A stretch of 64,000 nt of DNA from Neptunitalea chrysea (GTDB lineage Bacteria; Bacteroidota; Bacteroidia; Flavobacteriales; Flavobacteriaceae). The translations under genes were made by a program, and so were the position numbers. Positions 34,689 through 43,421 of the stretch are shown one piece after another. Location of the stretch: contig NZ_BRVP01000007.1 in the NCBI RefSeq assembly GCF_027924145.1, positions 62,001-126,000 of the forward strand, in the 5' to 3' direction. The notes below the pieces were generated by a model. That model did no database searches. It was not told the origin of the DNA and saw only the letters and a program-made list of their open reading frames with translations. Position 1 is the stretch's first letter. Each line of letters opens with the position of its first letter.

Positions 34689-35057
34689 TTACAGCTCGTT
34701 ATTGTATGCTGCTCTGTTTTGCATAATAGTGTTTATATGTTCTTTAGACCATTTAGCTAGAGCATCTATATGCGGTAGTAAACTAGTGCCTAAAGGGGTA
34801 ATAGTATATTCAACTTTTGGAGGTATTTCTGCATATACTTTTCTATGTACAAATCCGTCTGCTTCTAACGATTTCAAGGTTACCGAAAGCATTTTCTGAG
34901 AAATGTCTCCAATACTTTTGTGTATTTCATTAAAACGTAAAACTTCGTTCTCTTTTAGAACCAAAAGAATTAGTAAAGACCATTTGTCTCCTATCTTATC
35001 TAATACATTTCGTACCGGGCATTCTGCTACATTATAAAAATTTATACTTTTTTCCAT
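34689..35057 (-). CDS. HxlR-family transcriptional regulator
   Basis: From ATG 35057 (MEKSINFYNVAECPVRNVLD) the protein has 122 residues; the frame extends upstream only to a TTG. The winged-helix HxlR core is clear: a conserved Cys in ECPVRNVL, IGDKWSLLILLVL, RFNEIHKSIGDISQKMLSVTLKSLE and YTITPLGTSLLPHI. The Cys is often redox or electrophile sensing. It is divergent from an NmrA/QorB-type reductase gene, like the E. coli YtfH/YtfG-type arrangement, with repeated palindromic sites between them. Confidence 0.93.
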   Translation of the reverse strand: MEKSINFYNVAECPVRNVLDKIGDKWSLLILLVLKENEVLRFNEIHKSIGDISQKMLSVTLKSLEADGFVHRKVYAEIPPKVEYTITPLGTSLLPHIDALAKWSKEHINTIMQNRAAYNNEL

Positions 35058-35080
35058 AACTAATATCTTTAAAATCAATA

Positions 35081-35110
35081 TTACTAACTTTTTAGTAAGT
35101 GTTTTACTAA
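35081..35110. promoter_or_regulatory. Phased TTACTAA/TTAGTAA array (candidate HxlR operator)
   Basis: TTACTAA (35081-35087), TTAGTAA (35092-35098) and TTACTAA (35104-35110) alternate in orientation with centres 11-12 bases apart, one helical turn. They lie just upstream of the HxlR gene start. Confidence 0.6.
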
Positions 35111-35121
35111 TAGGTATGTTC

Positions 35122-35152
35122 TTGTTTTTCGTTAACTTACCATTTATCTTTG
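35122..35152 (+). promoter_or_regulatory. Promoter of the NmrA-type reductase gene
   Basis: TTG (35122-35124), a 20-base spacer and TATCTTTG (35145-35152) match the Bacteroidota consensus. Confidence 0.7.
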
Positions 35153-35169
35153 ACTTACCAAAAGTAAGT
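35134..35169. promoter_or_regulatory. ACTTAC/GTAAGT sites over the reductase promoter
   Basis: AACTTACC (35134-35141) lies between the -33 and -7 boxes. ACTTAC-caaaa-GTAAGT (35153-35169) follows directly after the -7 box. Half-sites resemble those of the upstream array, so binding would block the promoter. Confidence 0.55.
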
Positions 35170-35200
35170 AACTATATTTTATTAATTAAAAAATTGTATT

Positions 35201-36070
35201 ATGATATTAGTAACAGGGGCTAGTGGTAACTTAGGAAAAGCCGTAGCAAACGAATTATTAAACAGAGTTGAAGCTTCTGAAATAGCTGTATTATCTAGGG
35301 ATGTGAACAAAGTTGAAGATCTTAAAGAAAAGGGAATGACTGTAGTTCAGGGAGATTATGACGACTATGCTTCATTAGTTGCAGCTTTTAAAGGTATAGA
35401 TAAATTGTATTTTGTTTCTGGTTCTGATATTGCAAGCCGTATGAAACAACATGAAAATGTGGTGAATGCTGCTAAAGAAGCAGGAGTAGGACATGTAGTT
35501 TATACAAGTTTTCAAAGAGCTACAGATAAGAAAGATTCTATTATTGGGTTTGTGGGAGAGTCTCATATTACAACAGAAGAATTATTAAAAGCATCTGGTT
35601 TAAATTATACCATTTTAAAGCATGCGTTATACTTAGAGGTATTACCATTGTTTTTAGGAGAAAATGTAATTGATAACGGAGCGGTATATCTACCGGCTCA
35701 AGATGGTAAAGTGTCTTTTGCATCTAGAGCTGATATGGCAGAAGCAGGGGCTATAATATTAACTACTGATGGACATGAGGGGAAAGTGTATGAGTTTGGA
35801 GGCGACGTTTCAGTGGGAATGGCTGAGGTTGCTGAGGGGCTATCTAAGTTGTCTGGTAAAGAAATAGCCTATGTAAGTCCTGAGGTAGAAGAATACAAAG
35901 CAACATTAGCCGGATTTGGTGTTCCGCAAGGAGCTATTGATGTAATTGTAGGTTTTAGCTTAGGTATTGCAGCTAATGAGTTTGATGGTTCTACCACTGA
36001 ACTTAAAGATTTATTAGGTAGAGAACTAATTAGCTTATCAACATTTTTAGAAGCTACTTATAGTTTATAA
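35201..36070 (+). CDS. NmrA-type NAD(P)H-binding oxidoreductase (QorB/YtfG-like)
   Basis: A 289-residue atypical SDR. The N-terminal dinucleotide motif is LVTGASGNLGKAV, followed by VLSRDVNKVEDLKEKG and VVQGDYDD, and the substrate half has VYTSFQRATDKKDS and GESHITTEELLKASGLNYT. QorB-like members reduce quinones with NADPH. The divergent HxlR gene and the operator-like repeats in the shared promoter suggest induction by quinones or other electrophiles. Confidence 0.9.
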   Translation: MILVTGASGNLGKAVANELLNRVEASEIAVLSRDVNKVEDLKEKGMTVVQGDYDDYASLVAAFKGIDKLYFVSGSDIASRMKQHENVVNAAKEAGVGHVVYTSFQRATDKKDSIIGFVGESHITTEELLKASGLNYTILKHALYLEVLPLFLGENVIDNGAVYLPAQDGKVSFASRADMAEAGAIILTTDGHEGKVYEFGGDVSVGMAEVAEGLSKLSGKEIAYVSPEVEEYKATLAGFGVPQGAIDVIVGFSLGIAANEFDGSTTELKDLLGRELISLSTFLEATYSL

Positions 36071-36090
36071 AATAAATAGTATTGTAAGAA

Positions 36091-36122
36091 AGAGGCCGGT
36101 TGTACCGGTCTCTTTGCTTTTT
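36091..36122 (+). terminator. Terminator after the NmrA-type reductase gene
   Basis: The stem AGAGGCCGGT / ACCGGTCTCT (one G-T pair) has loop TGT and is followed by a T-rich tail. Confidence 0.85.
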
Positions 36123-36192
36123 AGAGCAAATAGGATAAATTTATTTTCTACTAAATAAACTCTTATTTTTGTTAGTTTAAAGTACAGTTAGA

Positions 36193-36852
36193 ATGGATAA
36201 AGCCCATTTACTAAATTATTTAATAGATTTTATAACTACTGAAAGATACCAAAAGTTTCAGGAGATACTAGCCAATAGAACAAAGCATTTTACTGTAGCT
36301 GTGGAGGATATTTATCAAATGCATAATACCAGTGCGGTAATACGTAGTTGTGATGTGTTTGGTATTCAGGAAGCGTATTTGGTAGAAGAAAAATTTGGAA
36401 AGCCATTGGATGAAAATATAGCTATGGGAGCTCAAAAATGGGTTGATTCCTATAGATACCAAAATTCGAATGCGTGTATTGAATCACTTAAGAATAAGGG
36501 GTATAAAATAATAGCCACTACGCCACACGATGATTCATGTCTTTTAGAAGCGTTTGATGTTGCTCAGAAAAGTGCTTTTTTCTTTGGGACAGAACGACAT
36601 GGATTGTCTGATACAGTAATGGAGCAGGCAGACGGGTATTTAAAAATACCTATGGTAGGGTTTACTGAAAGCTTAAATATATCGGTAAGTGTAGCCATTA
36701 TTCTTCAATCTATTACACAACGTTTACGAGCTTCTGATGTAGCTTGGCAATTGTTGCCAGAGGAATTACTAGACAAGCAAATAGATTGGGCTCAAAAATC
36801 CATACGAAGTATTGAGGATGTAATGCAACGTTATGAAATGATAAAAAAGTAA
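36193..36852 (+). CDS. trmH: tRNA (guanosine-18-2'-O)-methyltransferase, TrmH
   Basis: A 219-residue SPOUT methyltransferase. Motif 1 is HNTSAVIRSCDVFGIQEAYLVE, cut here for length, motif 2 FFFGTERHGLSD, and motif 3 IPMVGFTESLNISVSVAI, which form the SAM-binding trefoil knot. The catalytic Arg lies in VIRSCDV. It is close to E. coli TrmH (229 aa), which methylates G18 in the D-loop of tRNAs. The final TAA lies within a dispersed repeat (copy D). Confidence 0.92.
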   Translation: MDKAHLLNYLIDFITTERYQKFQEILANRTKHFTVAVEDIYQMHNTSAVIRSCDVFGIQEAYLVEEKFGKPLDENIAMGAQKWVDSYRYQNSNACIESLKNKGYKIIATTPHDDSCLLEAFDVAQKSAFFFGTERHGLSDTVMEQADGYLKIPMVGFTESLNISVSVAIILQSITQRLRASDVAWQLLPEELLDKQIDWAQKSIRSIEDVMQRYEMIKK

Positions 36853-36940
36853 ACTCAGTAGAACGTTCACGAAGTATTTACAAGAATTTCGTTTTTATTA
36901 AGAGACAAGTCTCAGCGTGTTTATCCCGATTATTTAGTAA
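36848..36940 (+). repeat. Dispersed hairpin repeat, copy D (degenerate)
   Basis: AGTAAACT opens the element and contains the trmH stop codon. The inner hairpins are GAACGTTC and GAGAC-AA-GTCTC, then ATTATTTAGTAAAAG. Order and spacing match copy A, with lower identity; the hairpins are kept while their bases differ. Confidence 0.6.
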
Positions 36941-36961
36941 AAGGGAGAAAAAATCTCCCTT
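36941..36961. terminator. Hairpin between trmH and the outer-membrane protein gene
   Basis: AAGGGAGA / TCTCCCTT form an 8-bp stem with an A-rich loop. It lies between two convergent genes and could end transcription of the minus-strand gene. Confidence 0.6.
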
Positions 36962-36968
36962 ATGTATT

Positions 36969-37607
36969 TTAGTTAAAGGCAAAGCAAAAGCCTACTTGCA
37001 ATAATATGTTTTTAACATTGTCTGTAGCATCTGCACCTTCAAATACGTTAATGATTCCCTGTGAATAGGTGATGTTTAACATAGCAGCATCTGGTTTACC
37101 TATTCCAATACCACCTGAAAGGGCAAAATCAAACTCGTTTACCTTAATATCTAATCCGTTATCAGAGAAATAACTTTCAGTACTTATGTTCATTTCATCA
37201 TCATCTTCTGTGATTTTTAGTTTGGAGTTTACTAAAATTGCAGGTCTTGCTCCTAACAGAATATGAAATTGACCTTCGTTTTTAAATGTAAAACGATAGT
37301 ATAAAGGAGTAGCTACATAATTTAGCTGATAGGTCATTCCCGGAAAATCATAACTATCTAAGTCAGTTCCTTGCTCACTATACAATACCTCTACCTGAAG
37401 ATTTGAATGTCCGGTAAGCTTCTGGTTTAGAAATAAACCTCCTCCGTAAGATATTCTTGGTGTATTTTTATAATCACCTATTAGCTCAATCCCTTCAAAT
37501 TGAGCAAGATTAATGGCGGCCTTTATCCCGAAGGTTGTGGATTGGGCACTGGTTGTAAGTGTTACTAATAGTAACAATACATACAAAAGTTTCATTGTGG
37601 TTTTCAT
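36969..37607 (-). CDS. Outer-membrane beta-barrel protein (porin family, OmpA/PorT-like)
   Basis: A 212-residue protein with a signal peptide (MKLLYVLLLLVTLTTSAQS) followed by alternating amphipathic strands, for example FGIKAAINLAQFEG, ISYGGGLFLNQKL and DFALSGGIGIGK, and ending in the aromatic/hydrophobic strand VGFCFAFN. This is the small eight-stranded barrel family common in Bacteroidota. No ligand or function is recognisable. It has its own promoter region and no operon partner. Confidence 0.85.
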   Translation of the reverse strand: MKTTMKLLYVLLLLVTLTTSAQSTTFGIKAAINLAQFEGIELIGDYKNTPRISYGGGLFLNQKLTGHSNLQVEVLYSEQGTDLDSYDFPGMTYQLNYVATPLYYRFTFKNEGQFHILLGARPAILVNSKLKITEDDDEMNISTESYFSDNGLDIKVNEFDFALSGGIGIGKPDAAMLNITYSQGIINVFEGADATDNVKNILLQVGFCFAFN

Positions 37608-37770
37608 CGCTATTATGGGTTAAAAAGTAAAAAGCACTGGCAGCTTTCAGTAGGTTTTAATAATAGAAATTTGGGGTTCATTAAAACAATATATCAATTA
37701 GGGGAAGTTGTTATTTTAGTAGTGACAGGAAATAACGGTGTTAAATATAATTTAAAATTTAATAAAAATG

Positions 37771-37808
37771 AAAAAAAAAGCTGCTTATTCCAAATAAGCA
37801 GCTTTTTT
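37771..37808. terminator. Bidirectional terminator downstream of purL
   Basis: A-run, 10-bp stem GCTGCTTATT / AATAAGCAGC with loop CCA, then T-run. It works on the minus strand for purL. Confidence 0.88.
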
Positions 37809-37827
37809 GAAGTGTGTTGTGTATTTA

Positions 37828-40800
37828 TTATTTGTTCTCTAACCATTTTCTAGCATTTGTAAATGCTTCTAACCATGGTGAAACCTCATTTTTTCTTTCA
37901 GGGTAGTATGCCCAGTTCCATTGGAAAATAGAACGCTCAATGTGTGGCATAGTTACTAAGTGTCTGCCTGTTTTGTCACACATCATAGCAGTGTTGTAAT
38001 CAGATCCGTTAGGATTTGCAGGATAGCCTTCATAGCCATATTTAGCAACAATATTGTATTGATTTTCACCTTCAGGTAAGTTAAATTTACCTTCACCGTG
38101 ACTAATCCATACACCCAAAGTAGTCCCTGCCAAGGTAGAAAGCATAACCGAGTTGTTTTCCTGAACCGCAACAGAAGTAAAGTTACTTTCGTGCTTGTGG
38201 CTATCGTTATGAATCATTTTACCATGTTCTTTATGCTCAGGGTTAATTAACTCTAACTCCATAAACAACTGGCAACCGTTACAGATACCAACCGAAAGTG
38301 TATCTTCTCTTTTAAAGAAATTTTCTAAAGCTGTTTTTGCTTTTTCGTTATACATAAATGCTCCTGCCCAACCTTTAGCAGAACCTAAAACATCTGAGTT
38401 ACTAAAACCACCAACAGCTCCAATAAACTGAATGTCTTCTAAGGTTTCTCTTCCTGTAATAAGATCCGTCATATGAACATCCTTTACATCAAAACCGGCT
38501 AAATACATAGCATGAGCCATTTCACGTTCAGAGTTACTACCTTTTTCACGTATAATAGCTGCTTTTGGTTTCGGTGCACCTGTGTCTATAACCGTTAATT
38601 TTCCTGTAAAATGTTCAGGGAATGTATAGGTTAATGGTTGATGCTTGTAGTTGTTAAAACGAGCATTAGCTGTATTGTTAGCTGTTTGCTTCATGTCAAA
38701 TAAATACGAAGTCTCAAACCAAGTATCTCTTAATTCATTTACGTTGAAATCAAAATTGTCAGTTCCGTTTTTAATGGAGATAGTAGTACCTTCAGTCGGA
38801 GTTCCTATGTTGAAGAATTCAATATTTTGTGTTGTAAGAATTGCTTCTATTTCTTCCGAAGCCTGGAATACAATTCCTGAGTTTTCATTAAAGAATGCTT
38901 TTACGGTATCAGCTTCACCTAAAGAAGTTAGATCTAGGTTAGCACCCATATTTACATTGGCAAAACACATTTCTAGCAGGGTAGTAATTAAACCACCTGA
39001 AGCTACATCGTGCCCGGCTGCTATTTTACCTTCCAAAATTAATTCTTGAATAGTATTAAATATGTTTTTAAAACTAGCAGCGTCTTTTATAGTTGGTGTT
39101 TCGGTACCAATTGCATTTACAACTTGTGCAAATGAACTACCGCCTAATTTAAAAGTATCACCAGATAAGTTAATGTAGTAAATGTTTCCGCCATCTTTTT
39201 TAAGAACAGGTTCTACAACCTTGGTAATATCAATACAGTTCCCAACCGATGAAATAATCACAGTACCCGGAGCAATTACTTCCTGATCTGGATATTTTTG
39301 CTTCATGGAAAGTGAATCTTTTCCGGTAGGAATGTTAATTCCTAGTTCTATAGCAAAGCTTGAACATGCTTCAACAGCGTCGTATAAACGAGCATCTTCA
39401 CCTTCATTTTTACATGGCCACATCCAGTTAGCACTTAAAGAAATTCCTGCCATTTTATCTTTAACAGGCGCCCAAACCAAGTTGGTCAATGCTTCAGCAA
39501 TACTATTTCTACTACCAGCAATCGGATCAATAATAGCCGATACAGGTGAATGTCCTATAGAGGTAGCAATACCTTCTTTTCCTTTAAAGTCTAACGCCAT
39601 TACCCCAACATTGTTTAAAGGTAATTGTAATGGGCCGGCGCATTGTTGTTTAGCTACACGTCCACCTACGCAACGGTCTACTTTGTTTGTTAACCAATCT
39701 TTACAAGCAACAGCCTCTATACGTAATAATTGGTTTAAGTAAGTGGGTATTTCGTTGGTAGTATAACTAAGTTCTTTATAAGTACGATTTACTTTGGTAT
39801 CGTTCATGATGGTTTTAGGAGAGCTGCCAAACATATCTTCTAAAGCAAGATCCATGGGTTTAATACCGGTTTCTTTAGATTCAAAAGTAAAGCGATCGTC
39901 TCCGGTAACTTCTCCTACTACATACATAGGGGAGCGCTCTCTGTCGGCAATACGTTTTAGTGTTTCAGTATCTTTTTTACCAATCACCAATCCCATACGT
40001 TCCTGAGACTCATTTCCTATGATTTCTTTAGCAGAAAGAGTTGGATCTCCAACAGGTAATTTATCAAGGTTAATGTGTCCTCCGGTATCTTCAACTAATT
40101 CAGATAAACAGTTTAAGTGACCACCGGCACCATGATCATGAATAGAAACAATAGAGTTATGATCGCTTTCTACCATACCACGTACCGCATTAGCAGCACG
40201 TTTTTGCATTTCAGGGTTCGAACGTTGAACAGCGTTTAACTCAATACCACTGCTAAATTCTCCAGTGTCGGCAGAAGATACAGCAGCACCACCCATTCCA
40301 ATTCTATAGTTTTCACCACCAAGAATTACAATATCATCTTCTACTTGAGGTGTTTTTTTAATGGCCTGATCTTCTTTTCCGTAACCAATACCTCCGGCTA
40401 ACATAATAACTTTGTCAAACCCTAATTTTCTGGTATCTTCTTCGTGTTCAAAAGTTAATAGTGATCCGGTAATTAAAGGCTGTCCAAATTTGTTTCCAAA
40501 ATCAGACGCCCCGTTAGAGGCTTTAATTAAAATGTCAAGAGGTGTTTGGTATAACCATTTACGAGCTGGCATTGCATTTTCCCATGGACGATTTTCGTTT
40601 AAACGAGAATATGATGTCATGTAAACTGCTGTACCTGCTAATGGTAACGATCCTTGTCCACCTGCAAGGCGGTCACGTATTTCACCTCCCGATCCTGTAG
40701 CAGCACCGTTAAAAGGCTCTACAGTAGTAGGGAAGTTATGTGTTTCAGCTTTTAATGAAAGAACAGAATCAAATTCCTTTTCGTCATAAAAGTCTGGTTT

Positions 40801-41484
40801 ATCTGCTGTTTTAGGAGCAAACTGAACTGCTTTTGGTCCTTTTACAAAGGCTACATTGTCTTTGTAGGCAGATACTATATTGTTCGAATTTAATTCCGAT
40901 GTCTTTTTTATTAGTTTGAATAATGAAGTAGGTTTTTCTTCTCCATCTATCACAAACGTACCGTTGAATATTTTATGACGGCAGTGCTCGGAGTTTATTT
41001 GTGCAAAACCATACACCTCAGAGTCGGTTAAAGTTCTTCCTAGTTTTGTAGCTAACTCATTAAGATATTCAATTTCTTCATCACTAAGCGCTAGTCCTTC
41101 GGCTTCATTATAAGCAGCAATATCTTCAATTTTAATAATGTCTTCCGGATTGATATGAATATCGTAAATATCCTGATCCAGTTGCTTATACTTTTGAGAA
41201 AGCATTGGGTCGTAGTCTTTAAAATCTTCAGCAATTGCTTCAAATTCTTCAATTCTAACAATTCCTTCAATGGCCATGTTTTGAGTAATCTCTACTGCAT
41301 TGGTACTCCAAGGAGTAATCATAGCAGCACGAGGCCCAACAAAAAAAGCGTCAACAGACGCTGTCTTTAACATTGGTTGATTCCCAAATAACCATGTAAG
41401 TTTATCAATTTCAATCTGTGAAAATTCTTTGTTCGTTTGAACAGCAAATATTTTTTGCGCAGGGTTCCCGAAGAAAACTATCAT
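37828..41484 (-). CDS. purL: Phosphoribosylformylglycinamidine synthase
   Basis: Taken from ATG 41484 ([17 protein letters not shown]) it is about 1218 residues, the large single-chain PurL of Proteobacteria and Bacteroidota. It converts FGAR to FGAM with glutamine and ATP in purine synthesis. Parts in order: N-terminal PurS-like domain, linker with SEHCRHKIF, two AIRS-like halves ([30 protein letters not shown]-like loop, [17 protein letters not shown]) and a C-terminal class I glutamine amidotransferase with nucleophile Cys in [10 protein letters not shown] and catalytic H in PHIERS. A TATTTTTG box (41521-41528, minus) lies upstream. Confidence 0.97.
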   Translation of the reverse strand: MIVFFGNPAQKIFAVQTNKEFSQIEIDKLTWLFGNQPMLKTASVDAFFVGPRAAMITPWSTNAVEITQNMAIEGIVRIEEFEAIAEDFKDYDPMLSQKYKQLDQDIYDIHINPEDIIKIEDIAAYNEAEGLALSDEEIEYLNELATKLGRTLTDSEVYGFAQINSEHCRHKIFNGTFVIDGEEKPTSLFKLIKKTSELNSNNIVSAYKDNVAFVKGPKAVQFAPKTADKPDFYDEKEFDSVLSLKAETHNFPTTVEPFNGAATGSGGEIRDRLAGGQGSLPLAGTAVYMTSYSRLNENRPWENAMPARKWLYQTPLDILIKASNGASDFGNKFGQPLITGSLLTFEHEEDTRKLGFDKVIMLAGGIGYGKEDQAIKKTPQVEDDIVILGGENYRIGMGGAAVSSADTGEFSSGIELNAVQRSNPEMQKRAANAVRGMVESDHNSIVSIHDHGAGGHLNCLSELVEDTGGHINLDKLPVGDPTLSAKEIIGNESQERMGLVIGKKDTETLKRIADRERSPMYVVGEVTGDDRFTFESKETGIKPMDLALEDMFGSSPKTIMNDTKVNRTYKELSYTTNEIPTYLNQLLRIEAVACKDWLTNKVDRCVGGRVAKQQCAGPLQLPLNNVGVMALDFKGKEGIATSIGHSPVSAIIDPIAGSRNSIAEALTNLVWAPVKDKMAGISLSANWMWPCKNEGEDARLYDAVEACSSFAIELGINIPTGKDSLSMKQKYPDQEVIAPGTVIISSVGNCIDITKVVEPVLKKDGGNIYYINLSGDTFKLGGSSFAQVVNAIGTETPTIKDAASFKNIFNTIQELILEGKIAAGHDVASGGLITTLLEMCFANVNMGANLDLTSLGEADTVKAFFNENSGIVFQASEEIEAILTTQNIEFFNIGTPTEGTTISIKNGTDNFDFNVNELRDTWFETSYLFDMKQTANNTANARFNNYKHQPLTYTFPEHFTGKLTVIDTGAPKPKAAIIREKGSNSEREMAHAMYLAGFDVKDVHMTDLITGRETLEDIQFIGAVGGFSNSDVLGSAKGWAGAFMYNEKAKTALENFFKREDTLSVGICNGCQLFMELELINPEHKEHGKMIHNDSHKHESNFTSVAVQENNSVMLSTLAGTTLGVWISHGEGKFNLPEGENQYNIVAKYGYEGYPANPNGSDYNTAMMCDKTGRHLVTMPHIERSIFQWNWAYYPERKNEVSPWLEAFTNARKWLENK

Positions 41485-41545
41485 AAAAAAACAGTTTGTG
41501 TTGTTGTTTTTACCAAAATGCAAAAATACTCTTTTTTATGAATAT

Positions 41546-41589
41546 AGAAGCTATTATTTTTTAACGGTATTCTGTTAATAATAGCTTCT
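41546..41589. repeat. Inverted repeat between purL and the araC-type gene
   Basis: Arms of 13 bp (AGAAGCTATTATT / AATAATAGCTTCT) have a small inner TAAC / GTTA pairing. The repeat lies between two divergent genes, so a terminator role is unlikely. It could be an operator or a structured purL leader. Confidence 0.5.
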
Positions 41590-41722
41590 AACTCAACTTT
41601 TTTGGGGTTGTAACAAAGGTTCTCTGTTTTTTATCATAGTTTACTATTGGTTGTAATGATTGTTACAGAATTATATGGTGATAGTTAGTAAATTTGCTAA
41701 CCTAAAGATTTTTCAGGTGGTT

Positions 41723-42619
41723 ATGAGCAGCGAAATACCTATTTATAGTATTTGTAATTTAATGAATACTGAAAATTTACCGCAGGATTGTGTAGTGTTA
41801 GATTTGCATGATTTTTTAGAGCGTCAAGAGAAATCTGCCTCACCTCATCGCCATTCCTTTTTTCAAGTGTTACTTATTAAAGAAGGGAGCGGAGAACATG
41901 TCATCGATTTTCAATCGTTTCCTATAGCAAAAGGAGATTTGTACTTTTTGTCTCCCGGGCAAATTCATAAGTGGGATTTTGATAAAGCTACCGAAGGTAT
42001 AATTATTAATTTTGACGAGATCTTCTTTAGTTCGTTCTTGGCAAAAAGAGATTATATAAAAGACTTTCTTTTTTTTATAGGAAATGCCAACTATTCGCTC
42101 TTTAAGACCAAGGCAGTTGCTAAGAAGGTAACTGCAATTTTCGATAAAATTTATGAAGAATATAGTCATCTTGCTACTAATATTAGTTGGGATTTACTAC
42201 GAACGTATCTGCTAGAGCTTTTTATGATTTGTGATAAAGAGATGTCGCAAAAAGAACATGAACACTATGACTCTAAACCACAATTTTATCTACTTAAAAA
42301 TTTTGAGCGTCTTATAGAGGAGCATTACATTCAAAAGAGACTACCTAAAGAGTATGCAGAGATTTTATGTGTAACGCCTAATTATTTAAATGCACTTTGT
42401 CAGAAAATAAAAGGTGTCTCCGCAGGTACACTTATTAGAAACAGGCTGTTGTTAGAGAGTAAAAGACTCTTAATTAATTCAGAGTTATCGATATCAGAGA
42501 TTGCTTATCAGCTTGATTTTAAAGATAATTCATATTTTTCTAGATTCTTTAAAAAGTATGAAGGATTAACACCTGTCGAATTTCAGAAGCGTAAAGAGTT
42601 AAACTTTCTTCATAAGTAA
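41723..42619 (+). CDS. AraC-family transcriptional regulator
   Basis: From ATG 41723 the protein has 298 residues; the frame also extends to an ATG at 41660. An N-terminal cupin sensor (SPHRHSFFQVLLIKEG, FLSPGQIHKW) is followed by a double helix-turn-helix AraC domain. The first helix pair is YAEILCVTPNYLNALCQKIK and the second ELSISEIAYQLDFKDNSYFS, then FKKYEGLTPVEFQKRK. The ligand is unknown. It precedes the oxidase operon in the same direction, with a dispersed repeat between them that contains its stop codon. Confidence 0.92.
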   Translation: MSSEIPIYSICNLMNTENLPQDCVVLDLHDFLERQEKSASPHRHSFFQVLLIKEGSGEHVIDFQSFPIAKGDLYFLSPGQIHKWDFDKATEGIIINFDEIFFSSFLAKRDYIKDFLFFIGNANYSLFKTKAVAKKVTAIFDKIYEEYSHLATNISWDLLRTYLLELFMICDKEMSQKEHEHYDSKPQFYLLKNFERLIEEHYIQKRLPKEYAEILCVTPNYLNALCQKIKGVSAGTLIRNRLLLESKRLLINSELSISEIAYQLDFKDNSYFSRFFKKYEGLTPVEFQKRKELNFLHK

Positions 42620-42715
42620 ACTACTTCAGGGCAAGTTCAGGAAGCATTTAGTAAGCATTACATTTCTATTTCGAGACAAGTTTCGGAGCATTTAATCTCA
42701 ATTATTAAGTAAAAA
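42616..42715 (+). repeat. Dispersed hairpin repeat, copy A (longest)
   Basis: It begins AGTAAACTACTTC with the stop codon TAA of the araC-type gene (42617-42619). Two hairpins, CAGGGC / GTTCAG and GAGAC / GTTTC with AA loops, flank GCATTTAGTAAGCATT. The 3' part is GGAGCATTTAATCTCAATT. It is the reference for copies B, C and D. Confidence 0.75.
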
Positions 42716-42764
42716 GGTACATTATACCCCTAAAAAGGTAAACAATCACCGTATTTATCAACAG

Positions 42765-42772
42765 TACATTTG
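42765..42772 (+). promoter_or_regulatory. -7 box of the ba3-type oxidase operon
   Basis: TACATTTG matches TAnnTTTG about 30 bases before the first oxidase ORF. No good -33 TTG is found at the usual spacing, which may mean an activator is needed. Confidence 0.45.
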
Positions 42773-42801
42773 TGTTACTATAAAACCAAATAACTGAGAA
42801 T

Positions 42802-42948
42802 ATGGAGAAAAGTAAGGAAGATGAACTACATGAGCTCGATACGAGTTTTAAACCCTATGGCACAATTGCCTTTATTGTGATTCTTGTTTTTTTTGCCATC
42901 ATGGTATGGTTCAGCGTCTATAATCTTCAGATAGAACGTCATTTATAA
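42802..42948 (+). CDS. Cytochrome c oxidase subunit IIa-like small membrane protein (48 aa)
   Basis: ATG at 42802 opens a 48-codon frame beginning MEKSKEDELHELDTSFKPYG, with one strong membrane helix (about 19-40, TIAFIVILVFFAIMVWFSV) and stop TAA at 42946-42948. Ba3-type oxidases carry a one-helix subunit IIa that replaces the first helix of the usual subunit II. The gene's size, topology and position ten bases before subunit II fit that role. The N-terminal cytoplasmic part is longer than in Thermus. It is easily missed by gene callers because of its length. Confidence 0.8.
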   Translation: MEKSKEDELHELDTSFKPYGTIAFIVILVFFAIMVWFSVYNLQIERHL

Positions 42949-42957
42949 TAAGGAGGT

Positions 42958-43407
42958 ATGAATAAATATGAGATTCGGGTTATAGTACTGAGCAGTACTA
43001 TACTTGGGGTGTTTTTCTTTGCCCTGTTGTTTAATGTTTTTAGCAGAAAAATAGACGTACCCACTTGTATACCATATGATGCTTCTTTTCAAAAAGCAGA
43101 GGTACGCAAGGTTGATGACGATTATTATGAAGTGTATGTAACAGCACGTATGTGGAATTATGATCCGGGAGAAATTGTGGTGCCACCAGGGAGTACCGTT
43201 GATTTTTATTTAACCTCTGCCGATGTGGTGCATGGGTTTAATATTGAAAGAAAAGGGGTGAATCTTATGGCGGTACCGGGTGCGGTAAATAAAACTACAG
43301 TGAAGTTTGATGAGTACGGAGAATACCGAATTGTATGTCATGAGTATTGTGGTGTAGGGCACCAAAATATGATGGGTAAGGTATTGGTAACTAATAGTGC
43401 TCTTTAA
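42958..43407 (+). CDS. Cytochrome c oxidase subunit II (ba3-type, CuA)
   Basis: A 149-residue protein with one N-terminal helix (about 8-28) and a periplasmic cupredoxin domain. CuA ligands are His92 (VVHGFN), Cys127, Glu129, Cys131, His135 and Met138 (CHEYCGVGHQNM). Having a single helix instead of two is the ba3-class feature, the other helix being supplied by the IIa-like protein. It accepts electrons from cytochrome c and passes them to subunit I. Confidence 0.94.
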   Translation: MNKYEIRVIVLSSTILGVFFFALLFNVFSRKIDVPTCIPYDASFQKAEVRKVDDDYYEVYVTARMWNYDPGEIVVPPGSTVDFYLTSADVVHGFNIERKGVNLMAVPGAVNKTTVKFDEYGEYRIVCHEYCGVGHQNMMGKVLVTNSAL

Positions 43408-43421
43408 AATTAAATTATAAA

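Noticed and set aside
39305-39742. 145-codon and other long plus-strand frames inside purL
   Set aside because: They are antisense shadows of a highly conserved enzyme gene, with no promoter or family signature.
42950-42960. AAGGAGGT directly before the ATG of oxidase subunit II, a full Shine-Dalgarno word
   Set aside because: It touches the start codon with no spacer, too close to work as a ribosome binding site, and Bacteroidota rarely use such motifs.
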